A stretch of 64,000 nucleotides of DNA, taken from positions 163,345 to 227,344 of the forward strand of contig NZ_JAJAVB010000015.1 in assembly GCF_020615385.1 (NCBI RefSeq), written 5' to 3'. Shown here in pieces: positions 39,214-48,862 of this stretch (the stretch's first letter is position 1; each line of letters starts with the position of its first letter). This stretch comes from Jiella soli (lineage in GTDB: Bacteria; Pseudomonadota; Alphaproteobacteria; Rhizobiales; Rhizobiaceae). Below the pieces are notes generated by a model, which was not told the origin of the DNA, did not search any database, and saw only the letters and a list, made by a program, of their open reading frames with translations. The position numbers and the translations under genes are program-made.

Positions 39214-40536
39214 TCAGTCGGTGGCGATTTCCATCCGCCTGTTGATGGTCAGCGCGACAAGGGTGCAGATCGCGCCGGACAGGAGGTAGAAGCCGGCCGC
39301 GATCAGACCGAAATAGTCGGCGAGGAAGAGGGCGACGAAGGGCGCGAAGCCCGCGCCGAAGAGCCAGGCGAGATCGGAGACGAGCGCCGAGCCCGTATAG
39401 CGGAAGGCGCGCGGGAAGTTCGAGGCGACGGCGCCCGAACACTGGCCGAAGGAGAGGCCGAGGAGCCCGAAGCCGATCACCATGTAGATCAGCTCGCCCA
39501 TCTCACCGCCGTCGAGGAGCTGCGGCGCGAAGCCCGAATAGATCGCGATCAGCGCGGCGAGCGCGGTCAGGAGGTTGCGCCGGCCGAACCGGTCGGCGAG
39601 GACGCCGGACAGGACGATCGCGAGGACGCCGACGACGGAGCCGAAGGCCTCGATCAGGAGGAAGCGCGTCGTCGACTGCTCGGTGAAGAGATAGACCCAG
39701 GAGAGCGGGAACACCGTCACCATGTGGAACAGCGCGAAGCTCGCGAGCGGCGCGAAGGCGCCGATGACGATCGTGCGGCCATGCTCGCGGACCGTGCGAC
39801 GCACCCGGCTCGCCTGAAGCTCGCGATTCTCGAACTGGCGGACATAGTCCGGCGTGACAACGATGCGAAGCCGCGCGAACAGCGCCACGACATTGATCGC
39901 GAAGGCGACGAAGAACGGAAACTGCCAGCCCCATTCCAGGAAGTCCGCGGAGCTGAGCAGCCCGACGAAAAAGGCGAACAATCCGCTCGCGACCATCAGG
40001 CCGAGCGGCGCGCCGAGCTGCGGGATCATCGCGTACCAGCCGCGATTGCGCTTCGGCGCGTTCATCGCGAGGAGCGAGGCGAGCCCGTCCCAGGTGCCGC
40101 CGAGCGCCATGCCCTGCCCGATCCGGAACAGCGCCAGGAGCCAGGCGGCCCCCGACCCGATCTGGTCGTAGCTCGGCAGGAAGGCGACGATCACGGTCGA
40201 GGTGCCGAGCAGGAAGAGCGCGATGGTCAGCTTCACGCTTTTACCGAAATGCCGGTCGATCGTCATGAACGTCCAGGTGCCGAACGGCCGGGCGATGAAG
40301 GCGAGCGCGAAGATCGCGAAGGAATAGAGCGTTCCCGTCAGCGGGTCGACATAGGGAAAGACGCGCTGCGGGAAGACCAGCACGGACGCGATCGCGAAGA
40401 CGAAGAAGTCGAAGAACTCGGAAGTCCGCCCGATGATCACGCCGATGGCGATCTCGCCGGGATTGACCCCATGATGGCGCGTATCGACTATTCTCGCGTC
40501 GCGCTCGACCGTGTTGGCTGCCGAAACCTGGCTCAT
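39214..40536 (-). CDS. MFS transporter, metabolite:H+ symporter (MHS) type
   Basis: A 440-aa protein with about 12 membrane helices. The N-terminal block IIGRTSEFFDFFVFAIASVL and the loop ARPFGTWTFMTIDRHFGKS are characteristic of the MHS/YhjE branch, which imports organic acids or betaines with protons. Substrate cannot be predicted. It is divergent from cyoA across a 177-bp region with nested inverted repeats, so both may answer to one regulator. Confidence 0.86.
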   Translation of the reverse strand: MSQVSAANTVERDARIVDTRHHGVNPGEIAIGVIIGRTSEFFDFFVFAIASVLVFPQRVFPYVDPLTGTLYSFAIFALAFIARPFGTWTFMTIDRHFGKSVKLTIALFLLGTSTVIVAFLPSYDQIGSGAAWLLALFRIGQGMALGGTWDGLASLLAMNAPKRNRGWYAMIPQLGAPLGLMVASGLFAFFVGLLSSADFLEWGWQFPFFVAFAINVVALFARLRIVVTPDYVRQFENRELQASRVRRTVREHGRTIVIGAFAPLASFALFHMVTVFPLSWVYLFTEQSTTRFLLIEAFGSVVGVLAIVLSGVLADRFGRRNLLTALAALIAIYSGFAPQLLDGGEMGELIYMVIGFGLLGLSFGQCSGAVASNFPRAFRYTGSALVSDLAWLFGAGFAPFVALFLADYFGLIAAGFYLLSGAICTLVALTINRRMEIATD

Positions 40537-40598
40537 TTCCTATCCCTGTACGGACGGCGCAGACGAAAAAGTGCCGCGCCATCGTGGCATTTCCCTCC

Positions 40599-40633
40599 CC
40601 CAATGCCGTTTGCTGCAGCGCAGCGGCATTGGG
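40599..40633. promoter_or_regulatory. inverted repeat upstream of cyoA, dyad A
   Basis: CCCAATGCCG and CGGCATTGGG are perfect 10-bp arms around a 15-bp spacer, in the divergent region between the MFS gene and cyoA. The right arm is shared with dyad B. The arrangement suits a dimeric regulator or DNA looping. Confidence 0.5.
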
Positions 40634-40646
40634 CAAATTGTCCAAT
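40628..40646. promoter_or_regulatory. near-palindrome upstream of cyoA, dyad B
   Basis: ATTGGGCAAATTGTCCAAT is a 19-bp palindrome with two mismatched pairs. It adds a third CCAAT-type half site to the two in dyad A. It is 68 bp before the cyoA start and 92 bp before the MFS start. Confidence 0.5.
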
Positions 40647-40713
40647 ACCCCCTTCGCTGCGACGCAACTAAACCGGCCGCGACTCCTCTCCCCTCCAATC
40701 TGGGAAAGATCGC

Positions 40714-41823
40714 TTGCAACGTCTTCGCCTGCTTGCGCTGCTGCCTCTGGCCGTCATCCTGAGCTCCTGCAACGCCGTCGTCCTCGACCCCTCCGGCGAT
40801 GTCGCCGCACAACAGCGCGACCTCCTCCTGGTGTCGACCGGACTGATGCTCATCATCATCATCCCGGTGATGGCGCTTACCGTCTTTTTCGCCTGGAAGT
40901 ACCGCCAGAGCAATCTGTACGCGCAGTACGACCCGGAATGGGATCACTCGACCAAGCTCGAGCTGATCATCTGGGCAGCGCCCCTGCTCATCATCATCTG
41001 CCTCGGGGCGGTGACCTGGCTCGGAACGCATCTCCTCGATCCGTACCGGAAGATCGATCGAATCTCCGCGGCCCGGCCGATCGCCGAGGGCACCGAACCC
41101 TTGAAGGTCGACGTGGTCGCGCTCGACTGGAAATGGCTGTTCTTCTACCCGCAATACGGCATCGCCACGGTGAACGAACTCGCCGCGCCGGTCGACCGGC
41201 CGATCGAATTCTCGATCACCGCCTCCTCGGTGATGAACTCGTTCTTCGTTCCCGCCCTCGCCGGCCAGATCTACGCCATGCCGGCCATGGAGACGAAGCT
41301 CCACGCGGTCATCAACGAGGCCGGCGTCTATGACGGCTTTTCCGCCAACTACAGCGGTCCCGGCTTTTCGGACATGAACTTCAAGTTCCACGGCGTCGAC
41401 GAGGCCGGCTTCGAGAACTGGGTCGAAAAGGCGAAGCGAGACGGGCAGGCGCTCGATCTTCAGGCCTACGGCAACCTCGCCAAGCCGAGTGAGGACGTGC
41501 CGGTGATGTACTTCGCCTCCTATGCCGACGGCCTGTTCGACAAGATCGTCAACATGTGCACGAACCCCGACAAGATGTGCATGAACAAGATGATGCATAT
41601 CGACATGCAGGGCGGCGCCGGCGTCGAGAGCCACGAGAACCGCGAGAAGCTGATCTACCACGGCGCGGCCATCGACCAGTTCTCGCCCGAGGACGCCGGG
41701 CTCGGCGCAACGGCTCCGGCCTCCGGCAACCGGCCTCATTCGGACCAGCCGAAGACGGATCAGCGCGACGACGGCAAGGGCCAGGGCACGGTCGCGCCCG
41801 ACCAGCTGAACAACAAAGACTGA
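40714..41823 (+). CDS. cyoA: cytochrome bo3 ubiquinol oxidase subunit II
   Basis: A 369-aa lipoprotein subunit. A lipobox lies at Cys19 ([10 protein letters not shown]), followed by two transmembrane helices and a periplasmic cupredoxin-like domain containing [20 protein letters not shown]. The copper-A ligand set of cytochrome c oxidases is not seen in the corresponding region, consistent with a quinol oxidase. The TTG start is supported by GGGAAAG about 6 bp upstream. The C-terminal 60 residues are polar and longer than in E. coli CyoA. Confidence 0.93.
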   Translation: MQRLRLLALLPLAVILSSCNAVVLDPSGDVAAQQRDLLLVSTGLMLIIIIPVMALTVFFAWKYRQSNLYAQYDPEWDHSTKLELIIWAAPLLIIICLGAVTWLGTHLLDPYRKIDRISAARPIAEGTEPLKVDVVALDWKWLFFYPQYGIATVNELAAPVDRPIEFSITASSVMNSFFVPALAGQIYAMPAMETKLHAVINEAGVYDGFSANYSGPGFSDMNFKFHGVDEAGFENWVEKAKRDGQALDLQAYGNLAKPSEDVPVMYFASYADGLFDKIVNMCTNPDKMCMNKMMHIDMQGGAGVESHENREKLIYHGAAIDQFSPEDAGLGATAPASGNRPHSDQPKTDQRDDGKGQGTVAPDQLNNKD

Positions 41824-41899
41824 AATCACTGAAGGCGTCCGCCGGGCTCCCGATCGCGGGTCTGGCGACCTGCCCGACAGGATGGAACGAGTTCCACAC

Positions 41900-43909
41900 A
41901 TGCTTGGCAATTTCGATCTGCAGAGACTGATCTTCGGGCGGCTCTCGCTCGAGTCGATCCCCTATCACGAGCCGATCCTCATCGGGACCTTCCTCGTCGT
42001 GGCGCTCGGCGGCGCCGCGGTTCTCGGCGCCATCACCTATTACAAATGGTGGGGCATCCTCTGGAAGGAGTGGTTCACCAGCGTCGACCACAAGAAGATC
42101 GGCATCATGTACATGGTGCTCGGCATCATCATGCTGCTGCGCGGCTTCGCCGATGCGTTGATGATGCGCGCCCAGCAGGCGATGGCCTTCAACGGTTCGG
42201 AGGGCTTCCTGCCCGCCCATCACTACGATCAGGTCTTCACCGCCCATGGCGTGATCATGATCTTCTTCGTGGCGATGCCGCTGGTCACCGGCATCATGAA
42301 CTATGTCGTGCCTCTGCAGATCGGCGCGCGCGACGTCTCCTTCCCGTTCCTCAACAATTTCTCGTTCTGGATGACCACGGCGGGCGCGCTGCTGATCATG
42401 ATGTCGCTGTTCATCGGCGAGTTCGCGCGCACCGGCTGGCTCGCCTATCCGCCGCTGTCCGACGCGACCTACTCGCCCGGCGTCGGCGTCGACTACTACA
42501 TCTGGGGCCTGCAGATCGCGGGCGTCGGCACGCTTCTGTCCGGCGTCAACCTGCTCGTGACCATCGTCAAGATGCGCGCGCCGGGCATGACCATGATGAA
42601 GATGCCGGTCTTCTGCTGGACCTCGCTCTGCACCAACGTGCTGATCGTCGCCGCCTTCCCGGTCCTGACCGCCGTCCTCGCCCTCCTCTCGCTCGACCGG
42701 TACGTTGGCACGAACTTCTTCACCAACGACCTCGGCGGCAATCCGATGATGTACATCAACCTCATCTGGATCTGGGGCCATCCGGAGGTCTACATCCTGA
42801 TCCTGCCGGCCTTCGGCATCTTCTCGGAGGTGACGTCCACCTTCTCCGGCAAGCGGCTGTTCGGCTACACCTCGATGGTCTACGCGACGGTGGTCATCAC
42901 CATCCTGTCCTACCTCGTCTGGCTGCACCATTTCTTCACCATGGGATCGGGCGCGAGCGTCAACTCGTTCTTCGGCATCACCACGATGATCATCTCGATC
43001 CCGACGGGCGCGAAGATCTTCAACTGGCTGTTCACCATGTATCGCGGCCGCATCCGCTTCGAGCCGCCGATGATGTGGGTGGTCGCATTCATGCTGACCT
43101 TCGTGATCGGCGGCATGACTGGCGTGCTCCTCGCCGTCCCGCCGGTCGACTTCGTCACCCACAACTCGCTCTTCCTGATCGCCCACTTCCACAACGTGAT
43201 CATCGGCGGCGTGCTGTTCGGCCTGTTCGCCGGCATCAACTACTGGTTCCCCAAGGCCTTCGGCTTCAAGCTCGATCCGTTCTGGGGCAAGGTGAGCTTC
43301 TGGTTCTGGGTGGTCGGCTTCTACTTTGCCTTCATGCCGCTCTACGTGCTCGGCCTGATGGGCGTGACCCGGCGCCTGCGCGAGTTCGACGACCCGTCGC
43401 TGCAGATCTGGTTCGTCGTCGCCGCCTTCGGCGCGGTGCTGATCGCCATCGGCATCGGCGCCTTCCTGATGCAGATCTACGTCTCGATCCGCGACCGCAA
43501 TTCGGAACGGCTGCGCGATTTCACCGGCGATCCCTGGGAGGGCCGCACGCTGGAATGGTCGACCTCCTCGCCGCCGCCGGAGTACAATTTCGCCTTCACG
43601 CCGGTCATCCACGACAATGATGCCTGGTGGGACATGAAGAAGCGCGGCCATTCGCGCCCGCTCGAGGGCTTCCGGCCGATCCACATGCCGAAGAACACCG
43701 GCGCTGGCGTCGTCCTGGCGGGCTTCAGCCTCGTCCTCGGCTTCGCGCTGATCTGGTACATCTGGTGGCTCGCGGCGGTCGCCTTCGTCGGCCTGCTCGT
43801 CACCGCGATCGGCCACACCTTCAACTACAATCGCGACTTCCACATCCCCGCGGAAAAGGTCGTCGCGACCGAGAACGCCCGTACCAAGCTTCTCGCGGCA
43901 AATGGCTGA
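41900..43909 (+). CDS. cyoB: cytochrome bo3 ubiquinol oxidase subunit I
   Basis: A 669-aa catalytic subunit of the heme-copper oxidase superfamily with about 15 helices. Landmarks are [15 protein letters not shown] (heme ligand), the active-site [16 protein letters not shown] with the His-Tyr pair, [11 protein letters not shown] (copper ligands) and [13 protein letters not shown] (the two heme-ligand histidines). It reduces O2 to water with electrons from ubiquinol and pumps protons. ATG at 41882 would add six residues; the chosen ATG has GGAACGAG about 8 bp upstream. Confidence 0.95.
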   Translation: MLGNFDLQRLIFGRLSLESIPYHEPILIGTFLVVALGGAAVLGAITYYKWWGILWKEWFTSVDHKKIGIMYMVLGIIMLLRGFADALMMRAQQAMAFNGSEGFLPAHHYDQVFTAHGVIMIFFVAMPLVTGIMNYVVPLQIGARDVSFPFLNNFSFWMTTAGALLIMMSLFIGEFARTGWLAYPPLSDATYSPGVGVDYYIWGLQIAGVGTLLSGVNLLVTIVKMRAPGMTMMKMPVFCWTSLCTNVLIVAAFPVLTAVLALLSLDRYVGTNFFTNDLGGNPMMYINLIWIWGHPEVYILILPAFGIFSEVTSTFSGKRLFGYTSMVYATVVITILSYLVWLHHFFTMGSGASVNSFFGITTMIISIPTGAKIFNWLFTMYRGRIRFEPPMMWVVAFMLTFVIGGMTGVLLAVPPVDFVTHNSLFLIAHFHNVIIGGVLFGLFAGINYWFPKAFGFKLDPFWGKVSFWFWVVGFYFAFMPLYVLGLMGVTRRLREFDDPSLQIWFVVAAFGAVLIAIGIGAFLMQIYVSIRDRNSERLRDFTGDPWEGRTLEWSTSSPPPEYNFAFTPVIHDNDAWWDMKKRGHSRPLEGFRPIHMPKNTGAGVVLAGFSLVLGFALIWYIWWLAAVAFVGLLVTAIGHTFNYNRDFHIPAEKVVATENARTKLLAANG

Positions 43910-44546
43910 TCCGATGTCGAATACGATGACCGCCGAGACCGGCCACGAGGCGCCGGTCTTCTACCAGATCGAGGAACACGATCACCCTGAGGGCTCGAGC
44001 ACCATGCTCGGCTTCTGGGTCTATCTGATGAGCGACTGCCTGATCTTCGCGGTCCTCTTCGCCTGCTACGGCGTCCTCGGCGGCAGCTACGCCGCCGGGC
44101 CCTCGCCGAAGGACCTGTTCGAGCTGCCGCTCGTCGCGCTCAACACCTCGCTGCTGCTGTTCTCCTCGATCACCTACGGCTTCGCCGTCCTGCAGATGCA
44201 GGAGAACAAGGTGAAGGGGACGCTCCTCTGGCTCGCGGTCACCGGCCTGTTCGGTCTCGGCTTCCTGTCGATCGAGATCTACGAATTCGCGGGCCTCATC
44301 GCCGAGGGCGCGGGCCCGCAGCGCAGCGCCTTCCTGTCCGCCTTCTTCACCCTCGTCGGCACCCACGGCCTGCATGTCACCTTCGGCGTGATCTGGCTGG
44401 TGACGCTGATGGTGCAGGTCTCGCGGCGCGGGCTGGTCGCCGCCAACCGGCGCCGGCTGATGTGCCTGTCGATGTTCTGGCACTTCCTCGACGTCGTCTG
44501 GATCGGCGTCTTCACCTTCGTATACCTTCTCGGAGTGCTGCGATGA
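43902..44546 (+). CDS. cyoC: cytochrome bo3 ubiquinol oxidase subunit III
   Basis: A 214-aa membrane subunit with five helices. [20 protein letters not shown] and [19 protein letters not shown] are subunit-III signatures. It overlaps the cyoB end by 8 bp and the cyoD start by ATGA. Start alternatives within the first ten codons exist (MADPMSNTM). Confidence 0.95.
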   Translation: MADPMSNTMTAETGHEAPVFYQIEEHDHPEGSSTMLGFWVYLMSDCLIFAVLFACYGVLGGSYAAGPSPKDLFELPLVALNTSLLLFSSITYGFAVLQMQENKVKGTLLWLAVTGLFGLGFLSIEIYEFAGLIAEGAGPQRSAFLSAFFTLVGTHGLHVTFGVIWLVTLMVQVSRRGLVAANRRRLMCLSMFWHFLDVVWIGVFTFVYLLGVLR

Positions 44547-45187
44547 GCACGAACGCCCGCGCCGCCACCCATCCCGCGGCCGCAGACCACGGCTCGCACG
44601 GCCACGACGAGCACGGCGGCCAGCATCAGTCGACCATGCGCGGCTACATGACCGGCTTCGTCCTGTCGGTCGTCCTGACGGCGATCCCGTTCTGGCTGGT
44701 CATGTCCGGGGTCCTCGGCAGCAATGTCGCGACGGCCTTGACGGTGATGGCCTTCGCCGCGGTGCAGATCGTCGTCCACATGGTCTATTTCCTGCACATG
44801 GACGGCCGCTCGGAGGGCGGCTGGACGCTGATGGCGCTGATCTTCACCCTCGTTCTCGTGGTGATCACCCTGACCGGCTCGCTCTGGGTCATGTACCACC
44901 TCAACACCAACATGATGCCGGTCATGCGGGACATGGAGAACATGGAGGTCAACGGACCGACCACGGCTGCGCCTGCCGGCGGCAAGCATCCGCTTCCCGG
45001 GGTTGCCGGCGGCGAGGTGCACATGGACCATGTCGGCAGCCGCCCGGTCGACGAGCATGGCGCCGTGGCGCAGCCCGGTGGCGGTGAGGGTATCCTCGAC
45101 AGCCTCGACCCGTCCCAGAACGGCACCGCGGCATCCGGAGCGGGCGCAGGCACGATGCAGATGGATCACGACGGCCAGGTGAAGTGA
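44543..45187 (+). CDS. cyoD: cytochrome bo3 ubiquinol oxidase subunit IV, long C-terminal tail
   Basis: A 214-aa protein. Residues about 30-120 are the normal CyoD core of three helices ([20 protein letters not shown] to [14 protein letters not shown]). Family members are usually about 110-125 aa. Here about 90 extra residues follow, rich in Gly, Asp, Met and His, with VHMDHVGS and MQMDHDG near the end. The N-terminus is also His-rich ([14 protein letters not shown]). The stop overlaps the GTG of the SURF1 gene. The tail might bind metal or be a flexible appendage. Confidence 0.9.
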   Translation: MSTNARAATHPAAADHGSHGHDEHGGQHQSTMRGYMTGFVLSVVLTAIPFWLVMSGVLGSNVATALTVMAFAAVQIVVHMVYFLHMDGRSEGGWTLMALIFTLVLVVITLTGSLWVMYHLNTNMMPVMRDMENMEVNGPTTAAPAGGKHPLPGVAGGEVHMDHVGSRPVDEHGAVAQPGGGEGILDSLDPSQNGTAASGAGAGTMQMDHDGQVK

Positions 45188-46056
45188 CAGGACGACGGGA
45201 AGGCGGCGCCGATCCCTCCATGCCGCCGCCGGCCCGACCGGGAGCGGCTCCGCCCCAGGCGAGCGATCCGGCGGCCGGAAGGGCCGCTTCCCCGGTCCGC
45301 TCCCTGCGAAGCCTTCTCCTGCTCGGCCTTGCAGGCGCGATCCTCTTCGCCGGCTTCGTCGGTCTCGGGATCTGGCAGATCGAGCGCCGGGCCTGGAAGC
45401 TCGACCTCATCGCCAAGGTCGATGCCCGGGTTCACGCCGCCCCGGTTCCCGCCCCCGGCCCGGCGGAATGGCCGGAGATCTCGGCCAAAGCCGATCAGTA
45501 CCGCCACGTGTCGGTCGACGGCCATTTCCTCGACGACCACGAGACGCTCGTAAAGGCGGTGACGGATCTCGGCAGTGGCTACTGGCTGCTCGTCCCCTTC
45601 ATGACCGACCGGGGCTTCACCGTCCTCGTCAATCGCGGCTTCGTTCCCTCGGACTGGCGCGATGCGGCGAGCCGCGCCCCCCGCGGGGCTGCCGACGGCG
45701 CGACCAGCGTGGCAGGTCTTCTGCGCGTCAGCGAGCCAGGTGGCGCCTTTCTCCGCGAGAACGCCCCGGCTGGCGAGCGCTGGTATTCGCGGGACGTTGC
45801 CGCGATTGCGCAGGCGCGCGGGCTGGCTGGGCCCGTCGCTCCCTACTTTATCGACGCGGAAGCGAACGGCCCGCGCACCGCCTATCCCGTGGGCGGGCTG
45901 ACCGTGATCGCCTTCCGCAACGAGCATCTGGTCTACGCCCTGACCTGGTTCGGCCTGGCATTGCTGGTCGTCGTCGCCGCGTTCGTGGTGGTTTGGGACC
46001 AGCGCCGGCGCCGAGGCGATACGCCAGGCGGCGAGGATGGTCGCGCGGCCGGCTGA
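45184..46056 (+). CDS. SURF1 family heme-copper oxidase assembly protein
   Basis: A 290-aa protein with two membrane anchors, near residue 42 (LRSLLLLGLAGAILFAGFVG) and near the C-terminus (VYALTWFGLALLVVVAAFVV). Between them is the SURF1 domain with GIWQIERRAWKLDLI and FTVLVNRGFVPSDWR. SURF1 proteins insert heme into oxidases. Its GTG start overlaps cyoD, so it serves the cyo oxidase. The first 38 residues are Pro/Ala-rich. Confidence 0.92.
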   Translation: MTGRREGGADPSMPPPARPGAAPPQASDPAAGRAASPVRSLRSLLLLGLAGAILFAGFVGLGIWQIERRAWKLDLIAKVDARVHAAPVPAPGPAEWPEISAKADQYRHVSVDGHFLDDHETLVKAVTDLGSGYWLLVPFMTDRGFTVLVNRGFVPSDWRDAASRAPRGAADGATSVAGLLRVSEPGGAFLRENAPAGERWYSRDVAAIAQARGLAGPVAPYFIDAEANGPRTAYPVGGLTVIAFRNEHLVYALTWFGLALLVVVAAFVVVWDQRRRRGDTPGGEDGRAAG

Positions 46057-46135
46057 AATCGCTCCGGCGTGGGGACGCTCGTGAGCGGATGTCGCAGCGG
46101 GTGCGGATGGACGATCGATTGCATATATCAACCGC

Positions 46136-47509
46136 ATGAACCTTGGAGCATCGGGCGCGGAGATGTCGAGGCCGCAGGGACCGCAGACGGAGACGCGCAC
46201 AGTGTCGGGAGCGGTCCTGTCCACCCCGGTCGTCGACGCCGCCAACCGCAAGAACGTCCTCATCCTGGTGCAGCTGCGATGGATCGCCGTCGTAGGCCAG
46301 ATCCTGACCATCTGCGTCGTGCATTTCGGGCTCGGGATCGGCCTGCCGCTCCTGCCGCTTTCCCTGGTCGTCGTCGCGCTCGTCGCGCTCAATCTGGGCA
46401 CGCTTGCCTGGCTGCGCCGGCGCCGCGAGGTCGCGAGTCCCGTGCTCGAAGCGGCGATGATCTTCGACGTCCTGGCGCTGACGCTTCAGTTCGCGCTCAC
46501 CGGCGGCATCACCAATCCGTTCATCCCGCTCTATCTGCTGCAGGTGGTGCTCGGCGCCGTCCTCTTGCGCCCGCGCGGCACCTGGACGCTGGCCGCTGTC
46601 TCCTTCGCCGGCCTGATCGCGATCTCCTTCGTCTACCGCCCGCTCCTCCTCCCGCACACGGCGACCGGCGAATATGCGCTGTTCCTGCGCACGCTCGCCC
46701 TCCTCCTGTGCCTTGCGCTCGACGGCGTGCTTCTCGTCGTCTTCGTCACCCAGATCACCCGGAACCTCAGGGAGCGAGACGCCCATCTCGCCGTCATGCG
46801 CCAGCAGGCCGCGGAGGAGGACCACATCATCCGTATGGGCCTTCTCGCCTCGAGCGCGGCGCACGAGCTCGGCACCCCCCTCGCCTCGCTGTCTGTCATC
46901 CTCGGCGACTGGCAGCGCGTCCCGGCGATCGCGAAGGACGAGGACCTTTCCCAGGAGCTTGGCGAAATGCAGGCGGCGGTCGGGCGCTGCAAGTCGATCG
47001 TCACCCGCGTTCTGATGAGCGCCGGTGAGGCGCGCGGGGAAGCCGCGGGCCTGACGACGCTCACCCGGTTCCTCGACACCCTCGTCGCCGAATGGCGGGC
47101 GATCCGGCCGGACGCCAACCTGTCCTACGAGGATTTCCTCGGCTCGGACATCGCCATCGTCTCCGATACCACGCTGAAGCAGGTCATCTTCAACCTGCTC
47201 GACAATGCCTACGAATCGCCCTCGCGCTGGATCGGGCTGTCGGCGGAGCGCAGGGGGGAGATGCTGCGCGTCACCGTGACCGACCAGGGCCCGGGCTTCC
47301 AGCAGAAGGTGCTGGACCATTTCGGCAAGCCCTATCAGTCGACCAAGGGCCGGCAGGGTGGTGGCATCGGCCTGTTCATCGTCGTCAACGTCGTGCGCAA
47401 GCTCGGCGGCAACGTCACCGCCAGGAACCGCCCGGGCCGCGGCGCGCTGGTCGCCCTCGAACTCCCCCTCTCGGCCCTTGCAATTGGAGATCTGGACCAT
47501 GCCGGATGA
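46136..47509 (+). CDS. actS: redox-sensing histidine kinase, RegB/PrrB/ActS family
   Basis: A 457-aa membrane kinase with about six helices. The quinone-sensing motif GGITNPF is at residues 123-129. His243 lies in the RegB-type H-box SSAAHELGTPLASL. The redox cysteine Cys285 (VGRCKSIV) corresponds in position to Cys265 of Rhodobacter RegB. ATP-binding boxes are NLLDNAYESP, DQGPGF and GGGIGLFI. It should sense the quinone pool or oxygen and phosphorylate the next protein. Its place after cyoABCD-SURF1 suggests feedback on respiration. It may not be the only such pair in the genome. Confidence 0.88.
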   Translation: MNLGASGAEMSRPQGPQTETRTVSGAVLSTPVVDAANRKNVLILVQLRWIAVVGQILTICVVHFGLGIGLPLLPLSLVVVALVALNLGTLAWLRRRREVASPVLEAAMIFDVLALTLQFALTGGITNPFIPLYLLQVVLGAVLLRPRGTWTLAAVSFAGLIAISFVYRPLLLPHTATGEYALFLRTLALLLCLALDGVLLVVFVTQITRNLRERDAHLAVMRQQAAEEDHIIRMGLLASSAAHELGTPLASLSVILGDWQRVPAIAKDEDLSQELGEMQAAVGRCKSIVTRVLMSAGEARGEAAGLTTLTRFLDTLVAEWRAIRPDANLSYEDFLGSDIAIVSDTTLKQVIFNLLDNAYESPSRWIGLSAERRGEMLRVTVTDQGPGFQQKVLDHFGKPYQSTKGRQGGGIGLFIVVNVVRKLGGNVTARNRPGRGALVALELPLSALAIGDLDHAG

Positions 47510-48032
47510 GCGCAGTCTCGTCATCGTCGAGGACGATCTCGGATTCGCGCGGACGCTGAAGCGCTCCTTCGAAAGGCGGGGCTATACGGTGTTCCACGCG
47601 CCCGGCCGCGACGAACTGAACGCGCTGCTTCAAGAGCGCAGCTTCGGCTATGCCGTCGTCGACCTGAAGCTCGACGGCGCGTCCGGTCTGCAATGCGTGG
47701 AGACCCTGCACGCCCACGATCCGGACATGCTGATCGTCGTCCTCACCGGCTTTGCCTCGATCGCGACGGCCGTCGAGGCGATCAAGCTCGGCGCCTGCCA
47801 CTATCTCGCCAAGCCGTCGAACACCGACGACATCGAGGAGGCCTTCTCCAAGGCCGAGGGCAATGCCGATGTCGCGCTGACGGAGCGCCCGACCTCGATC
47901 AAGACACTCGAATGGGAGCGCATCCACGAGACGCTGGTCGAGACCGATTTCAACATCTCCGAGACCGCGAGGCGCCTGGGGATGCACCGGCGCACGCTCG
48001 CCCGCAAGCTGGAGAAGCGGCAGGTCAAGTGA
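47499..48032 (+). CDS. actR: response regulator, RegA/PrrA/ActR family
   Basis: A 177-aa regulator. The receiver domain has the acidic pair in VIVEDDLGF, phosphoacceptor Asp55 in YAVVDLKLDG and Lys in HYLAKPSN. A Fis-type helix-turn-helix ends the protein: FNISETARRLGMHRRTLARK, almost the RegA pattern. It overlaps the kinase gene by 11 bp. RegA homologues control terminal oxidases, nitrogen and carbon metabolism. Confidence 0.92.
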   Translation: MPDERSLVIVEDDLGFARTLKRSFERRGYTVFHAPGRDELNALLQERSFGYAVVDLKLDGASGLQCVETLHAHDPDMLIVVLTGFASIATAVEAIKLGACHYLAKPSNTDDIEEAFSKAEGNADVALTERPTSIKTLEWERIHETLVETDFNISETARRLGMHRRTLARKLEKRQVK

Positions 48033-48241
48033 CGAGCGATTCGGCAAGCCCTGCCGCGCCGGCGTTAGCGGTGAATGAGTCGCGGCATCGGACGGCCTTC
48101 CACGGGGTGGCCGGGGTATGCCTCGGCCCCCAGACGCCGGAGAATCCCCGCTGCGACGGACCAAAAGCCCCCTCGCCGGAGGGCTCCGGGCTGCACTTGC
48201 GAAAAACTGTCCCCACGCTTGCGCGCCGTCGTCGCCAAGTG

Positions 48242-48270
48242 TTGACGCGGAAGCCGAAATCGGAGACATA
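48242..48270 (+). promoter_or_regulatory. sigma-70-type promoter of tRNA-Thr
   Basis: TTGACG and GACATA are separated by exactly 17 bp. Transcription would begin a few bases before the tRNA 5' end. Confidence 0.6.
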
Positions 48271-48279
48271 GCGCCCGAC

Positions 48280-48354
<75 letters not shown>

Positions 48355-48381
48355 GCCCAAGCCATTGTTATGATTTGGGTC

Positions 48382-48402
48382 CCTTGCATCCCAAGGATTT
48401 TT
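48382..48402 (+). terminator. intrinsic terminator after tRNA-Thr
   Basis: CCTTG and CAAGG form a 5-bp stem around CATCC, followed directly by ATTTTT, 28 bp after the tRNA. Confidence 0.5.
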
Positions 48403-48745
48403 GGACCGTAGTGCCGTTACAAACGGGTTGCGGCGGCATGGCGGCCAAGCTTCAAGGGCCGATGGAGCGCGATGGGCGCTTCCACGTGCGGCCTGTCATT
48501 TCGACTGACTTACGTCCCGTTTAACGAAATAAGTTCGAATTTCGCGAGCCGCTCGGCGCCGATCCACGCGAAGCGCTGCGAAACACGAAGCTTCTGCTAA
48601 GCGAACTCGTCAGAGGATGCTGATCGCCTAACGATCCACAAATGGGCACGATGTCGAGCGGCCGGTCTTTACATGTTTTTGCTGTTGCGACGCGTCAAAG
48701 TCGATGCTAGAGAAATCTTACCTAATCCCTTAAAGGGGATTCTGA
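48403..48745. other. low-gene-content spacer after tRNA-Thr
   Basis: No protein family or RNA was recognised. Base composition is visibly less GC-rich than the surrounding genes, with stretches such as TTTACATGTTTTTGCTGTTG near 48671. A tRNA 3' flank with odd composition can mark an old integration site, but no integrase or repeat of the tRNA end was seen. Confidence 0.35.
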
Positions 48746-48814
48746 ATGGCGACCACAACTGTTATCGGAGGCGCGACCAACGCCGGCGCCGACGTATCAG
48801 TAGGTTTCCGTTAA
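48746..48814 (+). CDS. possible 22-aa small ORF
   Basis: ATG to TAA codes for MATTTVIGGATNAGADVSVG plus FR. AAAGGGG ends 7 bp before the ATG, a better ribosome site than most genes here have. No family is recognised. It could be a true microprotein or the remnant 5' end of a lost gene. Length alone makes it uncertain. Confidence 0.3.
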   Translation: MATTTVIGGATNAGADVSVGFR

Positions 48815-48818
48815 TGAA

Positions 48819-48840
48819 AGCGGGGCCCGAAGGCCCCGCT
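48819..48840 (-). terminator. terminator hairpin with TTCG tetraloop
   Basis: On the minus strand AGCGGGGCC-TTCG-GGCCCCGCT is followed by TTCATT. The stem is 9 bp and the stable UUCG loop faces the minus transcript. It would end transcription of the 47-aa ORF and could also stop plus-strand transcription. Confidence 0.7.
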
Positions 48841-48862
48841 CAGACGTTGGATCAATCTCGTT

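Noticed and set aside
48403..48745. Integrated element after tRNA-Thr
   Set aside because: No integrase, no repeat of the tRNA 3' end and no IS remnant; odd composition alone is not enough.
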